A stretch of DNA of 18,673 nucleotides from Bacteroidales bacterium. Lineage in GTDB: Bacteria > Bacteroidota > Bacteroidia > Bacteroidales > UBA4181. Position 1 is the first letter of the stretch. Every line of letters begins with the position of its first letter. The notes beneath the pieces are model-generated. The model made no database searches. It was not told the DNA's origin and was given only the letters and a program-made list of their open reading frames with translations. Location: NCBI GenBank assembly GCA_031264715.1, contig JAISDP010000016.1:1-18673 (forward strand). The letters are read 5' to 3'. A program made the position numbers and the translations under genes. Shown here piece after piece: positions 13,890 through 18,673 of this stretch.

Positions 13890-15245
13890 ATGAATCTTCG
13901 TCAAGCCAATATTCTCGTGATCGATGACGACACCGATGTCCTGACAGCGGCGCGGCTGCTGTTGAAACCCGAAGCCAAAAATATAGTTACCAATTCCAGT
14001 CCCGAAAATATCCGCCGGCTGGTCACAGGCAATTCCTTTGATGTACTGCTGCTCGATATGAACTTCAACAGCGCGCTCAACACCGGCAACGAAGGGCTTT
14101 ACTGGCTGCGGCAGGTAAAGGAATGGTCGCCGGCCACGGCAGTGATCATGATTACCGCATACGGACATATCGACCTTGCGGTACGCGCATTGAAAGAAGG
14201 AGCTGCCGACTTCATCGTTAAGCCCTGGCATAACGACAAGCTGCTCGAAACCATTGCGGATGCGCTGCCGCAGAAAACCGGCAAAAAACCGGTCGCCGGG
14301 GAAAAGAACAGGGTGTCCGCTCCCGGGATTATTGGCGAATCGCCTGTGATGCAGGATATTTTCCATAAAATCGGAAAAATCGCGCCGACCGACGCCAATG
14401 TATTGATATTAGGCGAAAACGGAACGGGAAAGGACTTGGTGGCTAAAGCGATCCACGAACGGTCGTTGCGCAGGGACAAGCCTTTTGTGAAAGTAGACGT
14501 AGGCGCGCTTACCGACAGCCTGTTCGAGAGCGAGCTGTTTGGTCACACCAAAGGCGCCTTCACCGATGCGCGCGAAGGACGTGCAGGCCGTTTCGAAGCA
14601 GCGCAGGGCGGCACGCTGTTCTTAGACGAAATCGGGAACATATCGCTCGTGCAGCAGGCCAAACTGTTGACGGTACTGCAAAACCGCATCATCAGCCGCG
14701 TAGGTTCCAACGAAGCTATCCCCGTCGATATCCGGCTCATTTGCGCCACCAACGTACCGATCAACGAATTAGCCGACGAGCAGCGTTTCCGCAAGGACTT
14801 GATCTACCGCATCAACACGGTGGAAATCATGATGCCCGCATTGAGCCGGAGAGGTAACGATATTGTGGCGCTTGCCAACCATTTCACGCGCATCTATGCC
14901 GACAAATATCTCAAGAAAGGAGTTACCATGTCGCCGGCGGCGCTGAACAAGCTGCAAATGTACAGCTTCCCCGGCAATGTGCGCGAATTGCAGTACATCG
15001 TCGAACGGGCTGTGATCATGGCCGATTCCACAGAGTTGCAGGCTCAGGACCTGATTTTTTCGCCCATTGAATCGTCAACGGGCGAATCGCAGCAAACGCA
15101 CGCAAACTCAAACCTGAGCGAAATGGAGAAGAATACCATCCTCCACGTGATCGACAAGCATAACGGCAATATCAGTAAAGCCGCCAAAGAATTGGGCTTG
15201 ACGCGTACAGCCCTTTACCGCCGGTTGAATAAATACGATATTTAA
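13890..15245 (+). CDS. Sigma-54-dependent (NtrC-family) response regulator
   Basis: A 451-residue regulator with three domains. The receiver domain (about 6-120) has acidic pocket residues D12-D14, phospho-acceptor D56 (VLLLDMNF) and K111 (IVKPW). The AAA+ domain (about 147-375) has Walker A GENGTGKD (175-182), the sigma-54 contact loop GAFTDA (222-227), Walker B GTLFLDEIG (241-249) and SFPGNVRELQ (359-368). The Fis-type helix-turn-helix is at about 412-449 (GNISKAAKELGLTRTALYRRL). The canonical loop is GAFTGA; the Gly-to-Asp form is, from memory, common among Bacteroidetes members. When phosphorylated by the adjacent kinase, it should activate sigma-54 promoters, probably including the tolC-family gene downstream. 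The kinase gene starts 21 bases after the stop. Confidence 0.95.
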   Translation: MNLRQANILVIDDDTDVLTAARLLLKPEAKNIVTNSSPENIRRLVTGNSFDVLLLDMNFNSALNTGNEGLYWLRQVKEWSPATAVIMITAYGHIDLAVRALKEGAADFIVKPWHNDKLLETIADALPQKTGKKPVAGEKNRVSAPGIIGESPVMQDIFHKIGKIAPTDANVLILGENGTGKDLVAKAIHERSLRRDKPFVKVDVGALTDSLFESELFGHTKGAFTDAREGRAGRFEAAQGGTLFLDEIGNISLVQQAKLLTVLQNRIISRVGSNEAIPVDIRLICATNVPINELADEQRFRKDLIYRINTVEIMMPALSRRGNDIVALANHFTRIYADKYLKKGVTMSPAALNKLQMYSFPGNVRELQYIVERAVIMADSTELQAQDLIFSPIESSTGESQQTHANSNLSEMEKNTILHVIDKHNGNISKAAKELGLTRTALYRRLNKYDI

Positions 15246-15266
15246 TAGAGAATGAAATTTTAAACC

Positions 15267-16610
15267 TTGAACCTAAACTTTAGTTTTTCGAGCCGGTTAA
15301 TGCTCCAAGTCCTGCTTTTGGTGGCGGTTCTTTGCGGGTTGGCCTGTTGCATCAGCATTGAGTGGTGGTATGGCCTGCTGTTGATACTTTTGGTCCTGTA
15401 CCAGTGCCACCGCCTGGTAACCCTCAACAGGCGGTTATGGCTGGAATTTCGGCAACTGGTGGAAACGGTGCGTTACCGCGATTTTTCCCGGCGGTTCGAT
15501 ACCCGGAATGGCGCGGCATATCTCCGGCAGATGCGCGAAGGCATGAACGAAATTTGCGACACCATCACTGCTGTGAACCGCGAAAAGGAAATGCAGTACC
15601 AGTACCTGCAAAAAATCATTGAACTGGTGGATACCGGAATCCTTTCATACAGGCTCGATTCGGGAGAAGTGCTGTGGATGAACCAATCGCTCAAGAACCT
15701 GCTGGGCATCCCCATCATTAAAAATTTCCACGCACTGCGCCGGCGGAACGAACCATTATTCGAGCACCTGCAATCGTTGGGCAATGAGCGGAGCACGGTC
15801 ATCCCGATAACGAGGGATAACGGACAGAGCAAAGTGCTGGTAGCCGCGGGGACGTTCACCATGCAGGAAATACAATACCGGCTGCTGGCTTTCCAGAATG
15901 TGAACGAAGCGCTGGATGAAGCCGAATCGAAAGCCTGGCAACGGCTGCTCAACGTGATGACCCATGAAATCATGAATTCCGTGGCGCCTATTTCATCCCT
16001 GGCCGGGACGCTCAAAAACCTGTTGGCCAAAATCAGGGACAAAAGCATTCGTACCGAAAGCGTTGTGGAAGACATCGAACTGGGTATCGACACCATCATG
16101 CGGCGGAGCCAGGGTTTGCTCAGTTTTGCCGAAACTTACCGCAACCTGAGCAGGATCACGGAACTCAACATCTCCAGAGTGCAGGTCAGCAGCCTGTTCG
16201 AGCATATCTCGCAACTGATGCTGCCTTCGCTGACGCAAAAGAACATCGACCTCGAAGTGATCCTGAAAGACCCGCTGATGGACATTGAAGCGGATTCGTC
16301 GCTCATCGAACAGGTGCTCATCAACTTGATCCTTAATTCCATCGAAGCAGTGAAAGAAAAGCCCGAACCGCATATTATCCTGTCGGCCGCACTGAATGTC
16401 AACAAGCGTCCTGTCATCAGGGTAACCGACAATGGCGCGGGTATTCCCGACGAGGTGATGGACAAAATATTCATCCCGTTTTTCAGCACGCGGAAGAACG
16501 GCAACGGTATCGGACTGAGCCTCTGCAAGCAAATCATGATGCTGCATCACGGGAACATACAGGCGCAAACAGTAGTGAGTGAAGGGACAAGCTTCTGTTT
16601 GCTGTTTTGA
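15267..16610 (+). CDS. Membrane-bound sensor histidine kinase (NtrB/NtrY-like)
   Basis: A 447-residue kinase. Two closely spaced membrane helices (about 12-28 and 34-48) leave almost no periplasmic loop, so it probably senses within the membrane or cytoplasm. A linker and PAS-like domain (about 110-215) follow. The phospho-accepting histidine is H233 in NVMTHEIMNSVAPIS. The ATPase domain has an N box (LINLILNSIEAV, 351-362), G1 (DNGAGIPDEV, 388-397) and G2 (NGNGIGLSLCKQI, 411-423). The chosen TTG start at 15267 gives a short positive leader before the first helix; ATG at 15300 (residue 12) is a possible later start. It lies directly behind the sigma-54 regulator, its obvious partner, and before the TolC-family gene. 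The signal sensed is unknown. Confidence 0.93.
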   Translation: MNLNFSFSSRLMLQVLLLVAVLCGLACCISIEWWYGLLLILLVLYQCHRLVTLNRRLWLEFRQLVETVRYRDFSRRFDTRNGAAYLRQMREGMNEICDTITAVNREKEMQYQYLQKIIELVDTGILSYRLDSGEVLWMNQSLKNLLGIPIIKNFHALRRRNEPLFEHLQSLGNERSTVIPITRDNGQSKVLVAAGTFTMQEIQYRLLAFQNVNEALDEAESKAWQRLLNVMTHEIMNSVAPISSLAGTLKNLLAKIRDKSIRTESVVEDIELGIDTIMRRSQGLLSFAETYRNLSRITELNISRVQVSSLFEHISQLMLPSLTQKNIDLEVILKDPLMDIEADSSLIEQVLINLILNSIEAVKEKPEPHIILSAALNVNKRPVIRVTDNGAGIPDEVMDKIFIPFFSTRKNGNGIGLSLCKQIMMLHHGNIQAQTVVSEGTSFCLLF

Positions 16611-16636
16611 GATGCGTCATTTTTAATGGAAAAGCC

Positions 16637-16651
16637 GGGAACAGTGATTGC
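16637..16651 (+). promoter_or_regulatory. Candidate sigma-54 (-24/-12) promoter of the TolC-family gene
   Basis: GGGAACAGTGATTGC has the invariant GG and GC dinucleotides separated by ten bases and TTGC at -12, matching 8 of the 11 defined positions of TGGCACG-N4-TTGC. Transcription would start about 12 bases downstream, roughly 40 bases before the ATG at 16704. The position between a sigma-54 regulator/kinase pair and an efflux gene supports it, but a chance match is possible. Confidence 0.45.
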
Positions 16652-16703
16652 GTGCGAAGGGCAAATCCCGTTAAGGAAAAACCTTTTTGATGCTTATTGA
16701 AGT

Positions 16704-17906
16704 ATGTATAGAATTTGTTTTATATTCATCGTCCTGTCATTCGTCCCGTATCCGTCGGTTGCGCAACAACCGGTGCGCATGAACATGGACGAGGCTGTTG
16801 CCATCGCATTGGCCCATCATCCGGCGGCGCGCAATGCCGTTCTGGAAGAACAGAAAGATATGCTGATGCAGCGTCAATCCGTTGAACTCGCGCCCATCCG
16901 GGTGAAATACTGGCAACGCAGCGCTGCCGCCGGTAATGACCGTCTCTGGTCGGTAACCCAGGATTTTGGCGCCATACCCGAGCATTTTCGGCGGGCGCAG
17001 CACTACCGCACCGTAACAGCGGCACGCCGGGCCGAACGCGCTTTGACGCTTGACGAACTTGTGTGGCAGGTAAAAGCCGCCTGGTTCGACGTCGTATTTT
17101 ACCGCCGGCGGCTGCAACTGATGCAGGAACACGACCACTATTTCGAAGCGCTGATCAGCACGGCCGAAATACACATGGCTGCCGACAGCATTACGGAGCT
17201 GGCGAGGGTTTCGGCCGGGGTGCGCTACGCTTCCTACCAGAGCCGTATGTATATTGCCGAAGAAGAACTGAAACGTGCCGAAACACGGCTTCGTCAACTG
17301 TTGTACCTCCCGGATGGAAAAATCGAAACAGGCCGGACGGAATTGGAACTGTACCGGATACACCCGGAAAAAGCCATCAACGAACGGTTCGACCCTGTGA
17401 AGCATCAGGCAATAGACGAAGCGCAGCTACAGGAAGTGAAATCGGCGGTGGAACTTGAAAAAAGCAAACTCTATCCTGCCGTTCATGCCGGGTACATTTA
17501 CCAGCATATCGAAGGGATGAACGATTACCAGGGATGGATGGTAGGCCTGTCGGTTCCGTTGTGGGCGCAACCGCAGCGGGCACGCATCAGGCAAGCGGAA
17601 ATAGATGTAAAAGTAAAAGCCAACGAAACGGAATACCGCCGGTTTGCCGGTCGGCAACATGTTGAAACGCTCCAGTCGCTGTTGAACGAGTATTTTGTGC
17701 AAGTCAGTTTTAGCAAGGAAAACCTGCTGGTCGAAGCCCAATTGGCGCTGGAAGAAGTCGAAAAGGATTTCTCGACAGGGCGCGTTACCGATTATGCAGA
17801 GGCTTTCACGAAAGTAAACAACGCAGTTTCCGCAAAGATCAATCATCTGGAATATATCAACATGTATAACCAAACGGCATTGGAACTGGAGTATTATACG
17901 CAATAG
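16704..17906 (+). CDS. TolC-family outer membrane efflux protein
   Basis: A 400-residue outer-membrane protein. Residues 1-20 are a Sec signal peptide, with probable cleavage after SVA (A20). The mature protein begins with MNMDEAVAIALAHHPAARNAVLEEQK (26-51), the usual first helix of TolC-family proteins, and has two helical halves with long coiled-coil stretches (for example 160-197 and 330-350) separated by short beta segments such as GWMVGLSVPLWAQPQ (about 273-287). TolC proteins trimerise to form the exit duct of tripartite pumps or type I secretion. Length is slightly short for the family (400 against about 420-480), nearest to CzcC/CusC-type members. It follows a sigma-54 regulator and kinase and a candidate -24/-12 promoter. 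No adaptor or pump gene is complete in the window; those would be expected further on. Confidence 0.88.
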   Translation: MYRICFIFIVLSFVPYPSVAQQPVRMNMDEAVAIALAHHPAARNAVLEEQKDMLMQRQSVELAPIRVKYWQRSAAAGNDRLWSVTQDFGAIPEHFRRAQHYRTVTAARRAERALTLDELVWQVKAAWFDVVFYRRRLQLMQEHDHYFEALISTAEIHMAADSITELARVSAGVRYASYQSRMYIAEEELKRAETRLRQLLYLPDGKIETGRTELELYRIHPEKAINERFDPVKHQAIDEAQLQEVKSAVELEKSKLYPAVHAGYIYQHIEGMNDYQGWMVGLSVPLWAQPQRARIRQAEIDVKVKANETEYRRFAGRQHVETLQSLLNEYFVQVSFSKENLLVEAQLALEEVEKDFSTGRVTDYAEAFTKVNNAVSAKINHLEYINMYNQTALELEYYTQ

Positions 17907-18400
17907 TTGCAGGCCGGCAACCGACGAGGTTCACAGCGCCGGAATTGGTCAGGGAACTCGTGCTGCAGTTCGCAGAAGATCAATTACAAACTATACCTAA
18001 ACCATCCGAGGCGGAAGACAGTCGCACCAAGTACTGGTATGCCATCACACCAAGCATTGGCGTGCCTCCGCACCACATGCGGTGCGGAGGTCAAACCACT
18101 TGTGGTGTGGAGGTCAAACCACATGTGGTGTGGGATCACACCACGGTACATGCTGCATCATATATAACCTCGCGCGGGGCATTCAGCAGGCGACCGCCGG
18201 TAAACTGCGTGACCTATCCCGGATTCATAACAATGTACCCTCCCACCCTTTGACCGGGAAGGTTACCGCTGTCAGTGATCTTGACCCTGACAGCGGTATA
18301 CTCAATAATAATATGCTGAACGGTCGAACCATTTCATGCGTATTTGCCCGTCAGGGCATTCATAGCAATAGAATCAATGCGTATAACATCAAAATAAGTC
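17907..18400 (+). pseudogene. Probable decayed gene interrupted by palindromic repeats
   Basis: The 636-base stretch between the TolC-family gene and the last gene has no intact frame. Codons from about 17936 read ELVRELVLQFAEDQLQTIPK and then KYWYAITPSIGV, which looks like real protein. This stops making sense where a palindromic array begins at 18065. After the array, protein-like sequence resumes in a different frame (NLARGIQQATAGKLRDLSRI, from about 18166) and decays into DPDSGILNNNMLNGR. I read this as one former gene split and frameshifted by the repeat, then degraded. The family is not identified. The boundaries are approximate, and a chance open frame remains possible. Confidence 0.45.
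18065..18144. repeat. Small tandem array of a 23-bp palindromic repeat
   Basis: Two full units (18073-18095 and 18096-18118) and a partial third (18119-18140) follow the pattern CCACATGTGGTGTGGAGGTCAAA, which is 23 bases when written as CCACATGTGG plus TGTGGAGGTCAAA. The left edge has a perfect 10-bp inverted repeat CCTCCGCACC / GGTGCGGAGG (18065-18074, 18081-18090), and the right edge a perfect 8-bp one, GTGGTGTG / CACACCAC (18125-18132, 18137-18144). The design (tandem, palindromic, about 21-23 bp) echoes the larger array at 6230-6628, although the sequence is different. Confidence 0.8.
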
Positions 18401-18407
18401 TGGCGAT

Positions 18408-18462
18408 CTTGTCAGGTCGGCGCAGTGCACTGACCTGTCACCCTGCGAAGCTGCTGACAGGG
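18408..18462 (+). repeat. CTGTCAG/CTGACAG hairpin repeat, copy 2
   Basis: The right half, CCTGCGAAGCTGCTGACAGGG, shares CTGCGAAGCTGCTGACAGGG with 7782-7847, and the left half starts CTTGTCAGGTCG. The first base of the left arm differs, so the outer stem is weaker. A related inverted pair, CTGTCAG...CTGACAG, is at 18269-18296. It lies in a gene-free stretch before the last gene. Confidence 0.6.
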
Positions 18463-18542
18463 TCTAAAAACCGAAAAAAGGTTCTTGATTATTTTTTTAG
18501 GAAGAACTGAAACCTTTTCTCTCTTTGCTCGTATATAGGGTT

Positions 18543-18673
18543 ATGATTTTTAAGACAGTAAATATGAAACAGTTGATCATATTATTGAATGAATTCAAAA
18601 TTCAAAATTCCGGTTTATACCTCGCCGTCATCGCAGCCGGATTGATGATTACCGGCAACATAGACGCTACAAT
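18543..18673 (+). CDS. N-terminus of a predicted membrane protein, cut by the window end
   Basis: An open frame begins at ATG 18543 (MIFKTVNMKQLIILLNEF) or at the in-frame ATG 18564 (MKQLIILLNEF) and runs off the window still open. A hydrophobic stretch follows (SGLYLAVIAAGLMITG), suggesting a membrane segment close to the N-terminus. Upstream, TCTCTTTG at 18520-18527 is one mismatch from the TAnnTTTG -7 box. The 40 or so residues available are too few to name a family. Given the preceding regulator, kinase and TolC-family genes, a transporter component is possible, but that is a guess from context only. Confidence 0.5.
   Translation, partial: MIFKTVNMKQLIILLNEFKIQNSGLYLAVIAAGLMITGNIDAT

Noticed and set aside
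15993..16568. Minus-strand frame opposite the sensor kinase
   Set aside because: It lies entirely within the kinase domain and has no motif of its own.
17945..18253. Intact 102-codon gene after the TolC-family gene
   Set aside because: It needs a TTG start, runs through the palindromic array, and changes from protein-like to random sequence there; a decayed gene explains it better.

Overview
The window looks like a chromosomal segment of a Bacteroidetes bacterium, most likely order Bacteroidales. The evidence is a fused lpxC-fabZ gene followed by lpxA, several promoters with the Bacteroidetes -7 box (TAnnTTTG), lipoproteins with acidic residues right after the lipobox cysteine, and few Shine-Dalgarno sequences. 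Species cannot be read from the sequence.

Layout, left to right. (1) 1-3368: a lipid A / fatty-acid block with LpxC-FabZ, LpxA and a ketosynthase-like protein whose three catalytic residues all appear replaced. (2) 3456-5480: a CPA2-type cation/proton antiporter with a cytoplasmic C-terminal region resembling universal stress domains. (3) 5481-7010: mostly non-coding, with one small minus-strand coiled-coil gene and its terminator, a 19-unit array of a 21-bp palindromic tandem repeat, and a MITE-like inverted repeat. (4) 7011-10595: three paralogous lipoprotein genes with an MntA/HepT (MNT-HEPN) toxin-antitoxin pair between the first and second. Repeats shared by the copies show recent duplication. 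(5) 10629-12000: terminator, promoter and a LolC/LolE-type permease. (6) 12049-13846: an AT-richer two-gene cassette, an OLD/ABC-like AAA ATPase overlapping a small protein with a possible PD-(D/E)XK-like motif. It has its own promoter and may be an uncharacterised defence-type system. (7) 13890-17906: a sigma-54-type response regulator, its sensor kinase and a TolC-family outer membrane protein, with a plausible -24/-12 promoter before tolC. (8) 17907-18673: a probable decayed gene carrying a second, smaller array of palindromic repeats, a copy of a hairpin repeat also found after the first lipoprotein gene, and the start of a membrane protein that runs off the window.

The core genes (envelope lipid synthesis, lipoprotein sorting, efflux with its regulator) concern the cell envelope. 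The accessory parts (lipoprotein triplication, toxin-antitoxin pair, ATPase cassette, palindromic arrays) fill the gaps between them. Function assignments come from motifs read by eye; no database search was possible.
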